From Candidatus Butyricimonas faecavium (GTDB lineage: Bacteria > Bacteroidota > Bacteroidia > Bacteroidales > Marinifilaceae), in assembly GCA_944321125.1 (NCBI GenBank), contig CALUKD010000005.1, positions 1 to 64,000 of the forward strand: a stretch of DNA of 64,000 nt. The letters run 5' to 3'. The first letter of the stretch is position 1; every line of letters begins with the position of its first letter. Below, piece by piece: positions 25,296 to 33,375 of this stretch. The notes below the pieces were generated by a model. The model did no database searches, was not told the DNA's origin, and saw nothing but the letters and a program-made list of their open reading frames with translations. The translations under genes and the position numbers were made by a program.

Positions 25296-25649
25296 ATGAT
25301 CGAACATTTGACAAAGGATAGTTTTAAACAGAAAGTGTTTGACTACCAGAATAGCAGGGTGTATAGATTTGAGGGAGAGCGTCCGGTTGTGATCGATTTC
25401 TACACGAACTGGTGTGTTCCATGTAAGGCCATAGCCTCGATTTTGGAAGAATTACAGCAAGAGTACGAGGGGAAAGTTGATATTTACAAGGTGGATAGCG
25501 ATATGGAAAAGGAGCTGGTGGAGGCCTTTAACGTGCGGAGTATCCCGACCTTGATATTTGTTCCCATGGAAGGTCAGCCACAAGTGGGATGCGGAGCTGT
25601 CTCTAAAGGAGAATTGAAACTTTTTTTTCGCCAAGTATTTCATATTTGA
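25296..25649 (+). CDS. Cytoplasmic thioredoxin-like protein
   Basis: The 117-residue protein has a thioredoxin fold: FEGERPVVIDFYTNWCVPCK (active site WCVPC near residues 38-42), a middle strand KVDIYKVDSD, and the cis-Pro region FNVRSIPTLIFVPMEG. No signal peptide is seen, so it is cytoplasmic. The active-site pair is VP rather than the usual GP, which may alter redox potential. It ends with a KGELKLFFRQV helix. It is a single gene between yccF and the SulP transporter. Confidence 0.87.
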   Translation: MIEHLTKDSFKQKVFDYQNSRVYRFEGERPVVIDFYTNWCVPCKAIASILEELQQEYEGKVDIYKVDSDMEKELVEAFNVRSIPTLIFVPMEGQPQVGCGAVSKGELKLFFRQVFHI

Positions 25650-25775
25650 TAAGACTATTTGAAGCCTTGAAACTGGTATGTGAATAGTAATCCTAAAATA
25701 TTGCATCAATGAGTTGTGTCTGCAGAATTATTAATTTCTATTAATTTCGGAGTCCTGAATTTGAAATTAATATAT

Positions 25776-25783
25776 ACCTTTGT
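25776..25783 (+). promoter_or_regulatory. Likely -7 element for the SulP transporter
   Basis: TACCTTTG matches TAnnTTTG 28 bases before the ATG. An AT-rich stretch containing TTTG lies upstream, but closer than the usual 19 bases. Confidence 0.5.
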
Positions 25784-25810
25784 GCGTTTTTAAATTAAGG
25801 GAATAATAAT

Positions 25811-27466
25811 ATGGAAAAGGTGTTTAGTCCGAAATTATTCGGATTAATTAAAGACGGTTCGGTAAAGAAGAATTTGTCAAAAGATATTCTTGCCGGAATC
25901 GTGGTAGGAATCGTGGCCTTACCGTTGGCAATCGCTTTTGCCGTGGCCTCGGGTGTTTCTCCTGAAAAGGGGATTATAACGGCTATCGTGGCCGGATTTT
26001 TCATTTCGTTTTTTGGTGGTAGCCGGGTACAGATTGGTGGACCCACAGGTGCTTTTATCATCATTGTCTACGGAATTGTGAATGATTACGGTCTGGATGG
26101 GATGATTATTTCAACAATATTTGCTGGGGTGATCATGATTGGGTTTGGTATGTTGCGGTTGGGAACTTTGTTGAAGTTTATTCCTCACCCGTTGATTGTC
26201 GGTTTTACTTCCGGTATCGCCCTAACGATTTTCTCCACGCAAATATCTAGTGCACTGGGATTGACACTGACGGACGTGCCGGGGAGTTTTATCGGTAAAT
26301 GGAGAGCTTATTTTGAGGGAATGGATACGGTGAATTGGTATGCCGTGGGTATTACGATTGTGACAGTGTTAATTGCGGTGTATATGCCAAAGATTACAAA
26401 TAAAGTACCGGGTTCGTTTGTGGCTATATTGATAGTAACACCTATCGTGGCTTTTCTTTTGCCAGAAGGTACGGTGACGACGATTGGTTCTGAATTTGGA
26501 GAGATTAAATGTAATTTGACCCCGGTGTTTCCGTCTATTGAGTGGGACCAGTTGTCTCATTACTTGCAACCTGCTATGACGATTGCTATTTTAGGTGCTA
26601 TTGAATCTTTATTGTCCGCAGTGGTCGCTGACGGTATGATCAGTGGGCATCATCGTTCGAATACAGAGTTGATAGCACAGGGGATTGCTAATATTGCCTC
26701 TCCTTTGTTTGGTGGTATTCCTGCCACGGGGGCCATTGCTCGTACGGCAACAAACGTGAAGAATGGGGGACGTACCCCGATCGCCGGTATTACACATGCA
26801 GTGGTACTGTTGTTAATCATGTTGTTTTTCGGGAGATGGGCATCCTTGATTCCTATGTCCTGCTTGGCGGGCATCCTAATCGTGGTATCTTATAATATGA
26901 GTGAATGGCGGTCATTTCGTTCTATCCTACGGGCATCGATGTCCGATGTAGTGATATTGCTGGTGACGTTCTTCCTGACCGTGCTGGTTGATTTGACCGT
27001 TGCGATTGAAATTGGGGTTGTGTTAGCTGCTTTGTTGTTTATGAAACGTATGGCAGATAATGCTCCGAAAGAGATTATCGGTGCTACGAATATGGATAGT
27101 GATGTGCTTGAGAATTATAAGGACCTGCCGAAAGGTTTGGGCATATACGAGATTAGTGGGCCATTTTTCTTCGGCTCGGCAAAGACATATTGTGAAACAA
27201 TTCGTAACTTAGGCGTGAATTACGATGTGTTGATTATTCGTATGCGTCATGTCCCTTTCGTGGATTCTACCGGGCTGAAGAACTTGAAAGAGACAATTCT
27301 TCAATTAAAGAACGAAGGTACACATATCGTTTTATCGGGAGTGAGTGAATCGGTAAAAAAGGATTTGTTGAAGGGAGGGATCGGTGAGCTTGTCGGGGCT
27401 GTGAATATTTATCCGAAGTTCGATTTGGCTTTACAGGCTGCGAAAGAAAAGATTGAAGAGAAATAA
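25811..27466 (+). CDS. SulP (SLC26-like) anion transporter with STAS domain
   Basis: The 551-residue inner-membrane protein belongs to the SulP family, which carries sulfate, bicarbonate or other anions. Residues about 15-425 hold the 10-14 helix transport domain with the family signatures AGIVVGIVALPLAIAFAVAS, GGSRVQIGGPTGAFI and ITAIVAGFFISFFGGSR. The VADGMISGHHRSNTELIAQG region and PATGAIARTATNVKNGGRTP, typical of bacterial SulP, follow. The cytoplasmic STAS domain spans about 440-551 (IYEISGPFFFGSA, HVPFVDSTGLKNLKE). The transported anion cannot be inferred: no carbonic anhydrase or sulfate-assimilation gene is adjacent. The PurF-like gene follows after 18 bases. Confidence 0.92.
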   Translation: MEKVFSPKLFGLIKDGSVKKNLSKDILAGIVVGIVALPLAIAFAVASGVSPEKGIITAIVAGFFISFFGGSRVQIGGPTGAFIIIVYGIVNDYGLDGMIISTIFAGVIMIGFGMLRLGTLLKFIPHPLIVGFTSGIALTIFSTQISSALGLTLTDVPGSFIGKWRAYFEGMDTVNWYAVGITIVTVLIAVYMPKITNKVPGSFVAILIVTPIVAFLLPEGTVTTIGSEFGEIKCNLTPVFPSIEWDQLSHYLQPAMTIAILGAIESLLSAVVADGMISGHHRSNTELIAQGIANIASPLFGGIPATGAIARTATNVKNGGRTPIAGITHAVVLLLIMLFFGRWASLIPMSCLAGILIVVSYNMSEWRSFRSILRASMSDVVILLVTFFLTVLVDLTVAIEIGVVLAALLFMKRMADNAPKEIIGATNMDSDVLENYKDLPKGLGIYEISGPFFFGSAKTYCETIRNLGVNYDVLIIRMRHVPFVDSTGLKNLKETILQLKNEGTHIVLSGVSESVKKDLLKGGIGELVGAVNIYPKFDLALQAAKEKIEEK

Positions 27467-27484
27467 TTAAAAAGATATTGGAGT

Positions 27485-28900
27485 ATGAGCGGATTTTTTG
27501 GCTGTGTATCTCGTAAGGATTGTGTTGCCGACGTGTTTTACGGCACAGACTATCATTCTCATTTGGGAACGAAACGTGCGGGACTTGCTTTTTATAATGG
27601 AACAGATTTTAATCGATCCATCCATAGTTTGGAGAGTGCTTATTTCCGAAATAAGTTTGAACCGGAACTGGATCGTTTCACCGGGTCGAACTTGGGAATC
27701 GGGGTGATCAGTGATATGGAATCACAGCCTATCATGGTGACGTCGCATTTGGGACGGTTTGCTGTTGTCGTGGTCGGGCGTTTAGCTAATTTGGACGAGA
27801 TTGTGGACGAGTTTTTGAAGGAACGCAAGCATTTTGCCGAATTGTCGAGTTCAACGGTAAACCCAACAGAAGCGGTGGCAATGTTGATTAATGCCGGGAA
27901 TACATTCAAGGAGGGAATTGAGAACGTGTATAATAAAGTTAAGGGGTCTTGTTCCTTTTTGATCCTGACAGAGACGGGAATTTATGCGGCTCGCGATAAA
28001 TATGGTCGGACGCCAATCATCTTGGGGAAAAATGAGCAGGGGTATGTGGTAGCTAGTGAGAGTTCCTCGTTCACGAATCTAGGGTATACGATCGTGCGGG
28101 ATATTCAACCGCGGGAGACTTTGCAGATTACCCGAGATGGGATTACGCAAGTAACTACTCCGGGATGTAAGAAGCAGGTATGTTCTTTTTTATGGGTATA
28201 TTATGGTTATCCTTCTTCTTATTACGAAGGGATTAACGTGGAGGATGCCCGTTATCGTTGTGGAGCGGCTATTGCCGAGAGAGATGATGTGAAAGTGGAC
28301 TACGTGGCAGGAATACCTGATTCAGGAGTCGGTCATGCGATCGGTTATTCGAATGCCCGTTGCCTGCCGTACAAGCGCCCGTTCGTGAAGTACACGCCGA
28401 CGTGGCCCCGTAGTTTTATGCCGCAGAATCAAGCCATGCGGGATTTAGTTGCTAAAATGAAGTTATTACCTAACGAAGCATTTACGCGGGATGCCCGAAT
28501 TCTTTTTTTGGATGATTCGATCGTGCGAGGAACACAGTTGAAGGATAACGTGGTGAAATTGAAAGAATGCGGGGTGAAAGAGGTTCACATGCGGATTGCT
28601 TGTCCTCCGCTGGTGTATCCTTGCGTGTTCCTGAATTTCTCTTCTTCCCGTTCTAATTTTGATTTGTTTACCCGTCGAGTGATCCGGGATTTAGAGGGTA
28701 CTTCCGATTTGACGGAAGAGATATTGAAACCGTATACCGATCCCGATTCGGAAAAGTACAAAAGGATGCTGAATGTGATGGCTCAACATTTGCAATTGGA
28801 TTCATTGAAATTCCAACGTTTGGAAGATATTGTGAAGGCAATCGGATTGCCGAAGGAAGAGCTTTGTACTCACTGTTGGGACAATTCTTCCTATATGTAA
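27485..28900 (+). CDS. PurF-like amidophosphoribosyltransferase homologue lacking the glutaminase nucleophile
   Basis: The 471-residue protein has the two-domain PurF layout: an N-terminal class II glutamine amidotransferase fold (about 1-235) and a phosphoribosyltransferase domain (about 240-460). The PRPP loop ILFLDDSIVRGTQLKD is intact. Cysteines that resemble [4Fe-4S] ligands of Bacillus-type PurF are present: CSFLW near residue 237, CPPLVYPC near 380, and CTHC near the C terminus. However, the start reads MSGFFGCVS where active enzymes have Cys at position 2, and the region expected to be HNGNL reads VVGRL. Both changes argue against glutamine hydrolysis. It could use free ammonia, act on another substrate, or be regulatory. 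De novo purine function is therefore uncertain, and a second canonical PurF elsewhere is likely. Confidence 0.8.
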   Translation: MSGFFGCVSRKDCVADVFYGTDYHSHLGTKRAGLAFYNGTDFNRSIHSLESAYFRNKFEPELDRFTGSNLGIGVISDMESQPIMVTSHLGRFAVVVVGRLANLDEIVDEFLKERKHFAELSSSTVNPTEAVAMLINAGNTFKEGIENVYNKVKGSCSFLILTETGIYAARDKYGRTPIILGKNEQGYVVASESSSFTNLGYTIVRDIQPRETLQITRDGITQVTTPGCKKQVCSFLWVYYGYPSSYYEGINVEDARYRCGAAIAERDDVKVDYVAGIPDSGVGHAIGYSNARCLPYKRPFVKYTPTWPRSFMPQNQAMRDLVAKMKLLPNEAFTRDARILFLDDSIVRGTQLKDNVVKLKECGVKEVHMRIACPPLVYPCVFLNFSSSRSNFDLFTRRVIRDLEGTSDLTEEILKPYTDPDSEKYKRMLNVMAQHLQLDSLKFQRLEDIVKAIGLPKEELCTHCWDNSSYM

Positions 28901-28951
28901 AAAAAGGCGGCTTCTGGTCTTTTTTAACATATAGGAAGAAAGATAAAAGTT

Positions 28952-29006
28952 AAAAACGAAAAGCTAAAAGTGGAAAATATTTCCCGTCTTTTAGCTTTTC
29001 GTTTTT
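28952..29006. terminator. Bidirectional terminator between the PurF-like gene and cydB
   Basis: A perfect 19-bp stem (28952-28970 with 28988-29006) has a 17-base loop and is flanked by A-rich and T-rich ends, so it can end transcription of both convergent genes. Confidence 0.9.
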
Positions 29007-29016
29007 ACTTTTTAGC

Positions 29017-30135
29017 TTAATACGCATGGTGGTCGTCTTTCACGTCCTGTATGTCGATCTGCTTTTTGTTGAGGGCACGCCAAGCATAGAATATATAGGC
29101 AAGCACGATAGGAGAGGCCAATGATACATATGCCATGGTTTTCAACGTATAGAGAGAGGATGAGGCATTGTAAATTGTCAATGACGAATTGAGATCCGTG
29201 TACGACGGGTAGAATGCTGTGTTATTGAATCCTGCCACGATAAATAAGGAGATCACAGCCAAGACGATTCCAATTCCGGAGAACCAAATTCCTTTTCTCC
29301 AGTGAGGTTTCAGGATAGACTTGATGATCCCGAATAAAACTCCAACAACACCGATAAGTAAAATAAACGTGTTCAGAGGCATTTCCATTAAGTTGTGGAA
29401 ATATTTGTAAGGGATAAGTTGGACGCTCTTATCTTCCATGATTGCATAGCCTTTACTTGATAATATGATAGTTAGGAAAGCAAGTAGAAGCAAAACGAAA
29501 GGGATCGAGTTGTATAATACTTGTTTTTTACTTCTTTGATAGATGATATCGTGTTTGATGTTATTCATGAAATAAAGGGATGCTAATGTGCGGGACAAGA
29601 AAAATATAGCTAAGCCTATGCAGAGGTTGGCTGCATTGAACAACACTTCAATACCTCTCCAGTGACTCATCCAAGTAACATCGTTCATTTCTCCTAGTTT
29701 AAATGGGTTACCCGTAAAGAAAGACCCAACAACGGCTCCGATACAGATGGTGCCGATGACTCCGTTAATGATTAGAAATATGTTGTAAGTCTTTTCTCCA
29801 AGTAAATTTCCGGCTTTCCGGCGATACTCGTAGGAAACGGCTTGCATTACAAAACAGAATAGTACAACCATCCAAGCAAGATAAGCTCCCCCGAAACTGG
29901 TTGAATAGAATAATGGGAAACTGGCAAAAAATGCACCTCCGAATACGACTAATGTTGTGAACGTGAATTCCCATTTACGTCCTAAGCTATTGACCAACAG
30001 ATTACGTTCATCATCGGTTTGGGCAATTGTATATAATAGTGTTTGTCCACCTTGCACGAATAACAGAAATACGAGCAATCCGCCAAGTAATGATATTAAA
30101 ATCCACCAATAGTGTTGAAGAAATTCCATATTCAT
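29017..30135 (-). CDS. cydB: Cytochrome bd ubiquinol oxidase subunit II
   Basis: The 372-residue inner-membrane subunit has about eight to nine transmembrane helices and belongs to the CydB family. It begins MNMEFLQHYWWILISLLGG, close to the usual short N-terminus before helix 1. Early polar motifs GGQTLLYTIAQTDDERNLLVNSLGRKWEFTFTT fit CydB region Q-T-L, and GGAFFASFPLFYSTSFGG is a conserved helix. With CydA it forms the high-affinity oxidase that reduces oxygen to water using quinol. It lies 91 bases after cydA and is the last gene of the DUF4492-cydA-cydB operon. Confidence 0.95.
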   Translation of the reverse strand: MNMEFLQHYWWILISLLGGLLVFLLFVQGGQTLLYTIAQTDDERNLLVNSLGRKWEFTFTTLVVFGGAFFASFPLFYSTSFGGAYLAWMVVLFCFVMQAVSYEYRRKAGNLLGEKTYNIFLIINGVIGTICIGAVVGSFFTGNPFKLGEMNDVTWMSHWRGIEVLFNAANLCIGLAIFFLSRTLASLYFMNNIKHDIIYQRSKKQVLYNSIPFVLLLLAFLTIILSSKGYAIMEDKSVQLIPYKYFHNLMEMPLNTFILLIGVVGVLFGIIKSILKPHWRKGIWFSGIGIVLAVISLFIVAGFNNTAFYPSYTDLNSSLTIYNASSSLYTLKTMAYVSLASPIVLAYIFYAWRALNKKQIDIQDVKDDHHAY

Positions 30136-30226
30136 TTATAATTTTAGATTTTAATGATTTTGTGATTTTAATGATCTCGTGATTTAGTGAAAAAAGTGAA
30201 TCACTAAATCGTAAATCATAAATTAC
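30136..30226. repeat. AT-rich palindromic element between cydA and cydB
   Basis: The operon gap contains a 9-bp inverted repeat (GATTTAGTG at 30181, CACTAAATC near 30202) and an AATTTTAGATTTT segment shared with other gene-end repeats in this window. It may stabilise the cydA mRNA end or act as a processing site; this is inference. Confidence 0.4.
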
Positions 30227-31777
30227 TTAATCTTTTTCGGGTCCCTTTTTTATCTGGTGAAACATAATTTTCAGTTCCGCAATAAGCAGAATGGTGAAAA
30301 GTATGGCAAACATCCAGAAAGTGGTGATAACCCAGTTTGACGCTATTTTAGTAACGGCGACATTCGTAGGCATCAAATCTTGTACAACCCAAGGTTGGCG
30401 TCCCACCTCTGCCACAATCCAACCGCATTGGGAAGCGATGTAAGCCAAAGGAACGCAGGCAAGAGCTAAGTAAGGAATGAGTTTGAATTTCTCAAATTTT
30501 CTCTTTTTTGCATACCATAAGGCAAGAATAAATAAAAGAGTAAATAACATACCTAGGCCAACCATGATTCGGAAACTGTAGAACACGAGTGGCACGTGGG
30601 GAATCGCATCGTATGGTGAAGACAAATAGCCGTACCCAAAATCGGAGTAATTGTCTTTGAAGACTTGTAATGTGCTGTCTGCAAGGGTATGATTTTCATC
30701 TTTTACAGCTTGTTTATATGTTTTCAAGGCATCGATGGCGGTGCGCCCGTTAGCCATACGTTGTTCAAGGGAGGGATAGGTGATTCCTTCTTGTGACGTG
30801 TAACCATCTAGAATATTTTGAATGCCGGGGATGTAAGCGTTGAAATCGTGATACCCTAGGAATGAAAGCATCTTGGGAACATGGATGGCATATTCCATTT
30901 TTTTCATTTTCGGGGTCGGCAATGAGGGATCGTTTGTCGGAATACCGATTACGGTGAATTCTACCCCGTTGCCACCTTCGTTTAAACCTTCCATGGCAGC
31001 AAATTTCATGGGTTGTGTCTTGGTTACATCCTGTGCGCTGGAATCTCCCGTGTACATCGTGAGCAAAATACTGATCAACCCGAACACGGAGGCAAGCATG
31101 ATGCTTTTGCGGGCGAATTCAAGGTTTCTTTTCTTCAAGATAAACCATGAACTTACTCCTACCACGAAACAGGCCGAGAGTGTGTAAGCAGAGGTTACCG
31201 TGTGGGTAAATTTACTGATCGCAGTGGGAGAGAAAAGAATTGCCCAGAAATCATCCATTTCATTTCTGGCGGTCAACGGGTTGAATTCCATGCCAACGGG
31301 ATTCTGCATCCAGGCGTTGGCAACTAGAATCCATAAAGCAGAAATGTTTGCTCCGACAAATACCATCCAAGTCGAAATCAAATGGAAGCGTTTGCTTACT
31401 TTATTCCAACCAAAGAACATGACAGCCACGAAGGTGGATTCTAAAAAGAATGCTATAATGCCTTCAATGGCCAGTGGTGCACCGAAAATGTCTCCCACGA
31501 ACCAAGAATAGTTTGACCAGTTTGTCCCGAATTGGAATTCCAGAATTAATCCGGTTGCCACGCCGATAGCAAAGTTGATCCCGAATAGTTTCATCCAAAA
31601 TTTAGTGGCATTAAGCCAACTTTGATCGCCCGTTTTTACCCATATGGTTTCCATGATGGCGAGCATCAAGGCAAGCCCTAAAGTCAGGGGTACGAACATA
31701 TAATGATAAATTGCTGTCATGGCAAATTGCCATCGTGACCACTCCACCAGAGTGGTTGTTGTCAGATCAAGAAACAT
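30227..31777 (-). CDS. cydA: Cytochrome bd ubiquinol oxidase subunit I
   Basis: The 516-residue inner-membrane subunit binds the b and d hemes and oxidises quinol. His25 (in IYHYMFVPLTLG) corresponds to the heme ligand His19 of E. coli. Acidic residues in PLAIEGIIAFFLESTF match the conserved glutamates near heme b595 and d. The KFTHTVTSAY histidine and the FRIMVGLGM methionine match the b558 ligands, and GWIVAEVGRQPW is the conserved GRQPW signature. The quinol loop is of the short type. It follows a DUF4492 gene by 4 bases. Such oxidases let gut anaerobes respire nanomolar oxygen. Confidence 0.96.
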   Translation of the reverse strand: MFLDLTTTTLVEWSRWQFAMTAIYHYMFVPLTLGLALMLAIMETIWVKTGDQSWLNATKFWMKLFGINFAIGVATGLILEFQFGTNWSNYSWFVGDIFGAPLAIEGIIAFFLESTFVAVMFFGWNKVSKRFHLISTWMVFVGANISALWILVANAWMQNPVGMEFNPLTARNEMDDFWAILFSPTAISKFTHTVTSAYTLSACFVVGVSSWFILKKRNLEFARKSIMLASVFGLISILLTMYTGDSSAQDVTKTQPMKFAAMEGLNEGGNGVEFTVIGIPTNDPSLPTPKMKKMEYAIHVPKMLSFLGYHDFNAYIPGIQNILDGYTSQEGITYPSLEQRMANGRTAIDALKTYKQAVKDENHTLADSTLQVFKDNYSDFGYGYLSSPYDAIPHVPLVFYSFRIMVGLGMLFTLLFILALWYAKKRKFEKFKLIPYLALACVPLAYIASQCGWIVAEVGRQPWVVQDLMPTNVAVTKIASNWVITTFWMFAILFTILLIAELKIMFHQIKKGPEKD

Positions 31778-31781
31778 AATA

Positions 31782-31991
31782 TTAAGGTTTTGTTGTTAAT
31801 TCTTCAAAAACATGATTACTTTTCTCCTCGGCACTGTTGTAGTGGGAGTTGAGATAATTGGGCATTAACCAAAGTTTAAAGACTAAAAACATAATACATA
31901 GCTTAATAATTATAATAAGCCAAAGAGTTCTTCCCCACTGGGGCATATTCCTGAATCCGTCGTAATATAGATTCCAAGTTTTTCTTAGCAT
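31782..31991 (-). CDS. DUF4492 small membrane protein, cytochrome bd accessory candidate
   Basis: The 69-residue protein has one transmembrane helix (about residues 21-43, LWLIIIIKLCIMFLVFKLWLM) after an N-terminal FRNMPQWGRTLW segment, and then a polar tail. It matches the small DUF4492 family, typically encoded just before cydA in Bacteroidota and Campylobacterota. By position it may be a small structural subunit of the oxidase like CydX or CydH, which is inference. It is the first gene of the cyd operon. Confidence 0.8.
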   Translation of the reverse strand: MLRKTWNLYYDGFRNMPQWGRTLWLIIIIKLCIMFLVFKLWLMPNYLNSHYNSAEEKSNHVFEELTTKP

Positions 31992-32032
31992 ACACGACTT
32001 TATTTGATTATTTATCTATTAAAGAACGTAAT

Positions 32033-32040
32033 CAAAGATA
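32033..32040 (-). promoter_or_regulatory. Likely -7 element for the cyd operon
   Basis: On the minus strand TATCTTTG matches TAnnTTTG 41 bases before the DUF4492 ATG. No clear -33 TTTG is seen at the normal distance, which may reflect regulated expression. Confidence 0.5.
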
Positions 32041-32197
32041 AAAATGTTTTCTTGATTTCCATGTTTTTTTTGTATAAATAATACCTATGTGTCTATAGAG
32101 TAAATTTATTTGTCTATTTTTGAACGAAGAAATGTGTAACGTCAAACTGTTTTTGTCGTACACGGAGCGTTGTTTATTATTTTGTAAAGCTTAAATT

Positions 32198-33310
32198 ATG
32201 AATAATATAGGAAAGTATTGTCTAGGAGGGTTTGCTTTAGCAATTGTGGGATTTCTGTGCTGGTATTTTTCTTCCATAATAGCTTATATCTTGATTGCCG
32301 TGATCATTTCTTTTTTGGGACGACCGGTAATGAGTTGTTTGGAGCGGTTAAAGATCAAAGGGTATCATATGCCGGAAGGCTTGCGGGCTGCAATAGCTTT
32401 AATTTGTATCTGGGTGGTATTCATTCTTTTCTTTTATACGGTAATCCCATTGGTGAGCCAAGAGTTTCAGTCGTTAAGTGATATTAGTATCACGAATATT
32501 GTGAATAAACTTGAAGATCCTTTGGCCGATTTGGAGCAAGGATTGAAACGGTTTGGAATTCTTGAATCAGATCAGGATGTGAAAGAGTATATCGTGACAA
32601 ACTTAAAGTCGGTAGTGGATGTCACGCAGATTCAAAATATATTTGGTTCCTTAGCAGGTACTATCAGTAGTATTTTCATTGCCTTGTTTTCCGTGACGTT
32701 TATGGCATTTTTTTTCTTGAAGGATAGTAAGTTGTTTTACCGGATGTTGTTGACTATTGTACCGACACGTTACGGGGACGGCGTGGGGAATGCGTTGGAT
32801 TCTATTCAAAAATTGCTGATGCGTTATTTTATTGGGATTACCTTCGAGGTGTTAATTGTGATGGGACTGAATATTCTGGGATTGACGATTGTGGGACTTC
32901 CGTTCAATAATGCGGTATTGATTGGTTTAATTACGGGGGTGACCAATGTAATTCCTTATATTGGACCTCTAATCGGGGCGGCATTCGGGTTGTCCGTCGG
33001 GATCGCCACGAATGTAGATGTCGATTTCTACACGGTAGTATTTCCTCTGTTAATATATATGAGTATTGTTTTTATTATTACCCAGTTGATCGATAACGTG
33101 GTGTTGCAACCTCTGATTTACGGGAATAGCGTTCATGCTCACCCGATGGAGATTTTTTTGGTGATACTGATTGCGGGAAATCTAGCGGGAATACCGGGTA
33201 TGATCTTGGCGATACCGGGTTACACGGTTTTGAGGGTAATATTGAGGGAATTCTTTAATAAATACAAGTTGGTGAAGTCGTTGACAAAGAGTTTGGAAGA
33301 CGAAAAGTGA
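32198..33310 (+). CDS. AI-2E family transporter (YdiK/TqsA/PerM-like permease)
   Basis: The 370-residue inner-membrane protein belongs to the AI-2E transporter family (PF01594). It has about seven to eight transmembrane helices: two near the start (residues 8-42 and 63-85), a cytoplasmic or periplasmic middle (about 90-150), and a C-terminal helix bundle. That bundle has the family motifs ALFSVTFMAFFFLKDSKLF, LIGLITGVTNVIPYIGPLIGA and GNLAGIPGMILAIPGYTVLR. Members export signals or ions or work as general permeases; no quorum-sensing gene is nearby. It is divergent from the cyd operon and ends at a terminator. Confidence 0.9.
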   Translation: MNNIGKYCLGGFALAIVGFLCWYFSSIIAYILIAVIISFLGRPVMSCLERLKIKGYHMPEGLRAAIALICIWVVFILFFYTVIPLVSQEFQSLSDISITNIVNKLEDPLADLEQGLKRFGILESDQDVKEYIVTNLKSVVDVTQIQNIFGSLAGTISSIFIALFSVTFMAFFFLKDSKLFYRMLLTIVPTRYGDGVGNALDSIQKLLMRYFIGITFEVLIVMGLNILGLTIVGLPFNNAVLIGLITGVTNVIPYIGPLIGAAFGLSVGIATNVDVDFYTVVFPLLIYMSIVFIITQLIDNVVLQPLIYGNSVHAHPMEIFLVILIAGNLAGIPGMILAIPGYTVLRVILREFFNKYKLVKSLTKSLEDEK

Positions 33311-33358
33311 AAAGAGAGTCCTTAAAATTTTGTTTCAGTATTTTCCAGACTCTCTTTT
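33310..33358. terminator. Terminator between the AI-2E permease and ahpF
   Basis: An 11-bp stem (AAAAGAGAGTC at 33310-33320 with GACTCTCTTTT at 33348-33358) encloses a 27-base loop and ends in T-rich sequence. The two genes are convergent, so it probably serves both. Confidence 0.8.
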
Positions 33359-33375
33359 CTATGCTTGGTTTGAGT

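Noticed and set aside
27640-27909. Minus-strand frame inside the PurF-like gene
   Set aside because: Antisense shadow without homology; the plus-strand PurF frame is continuous.
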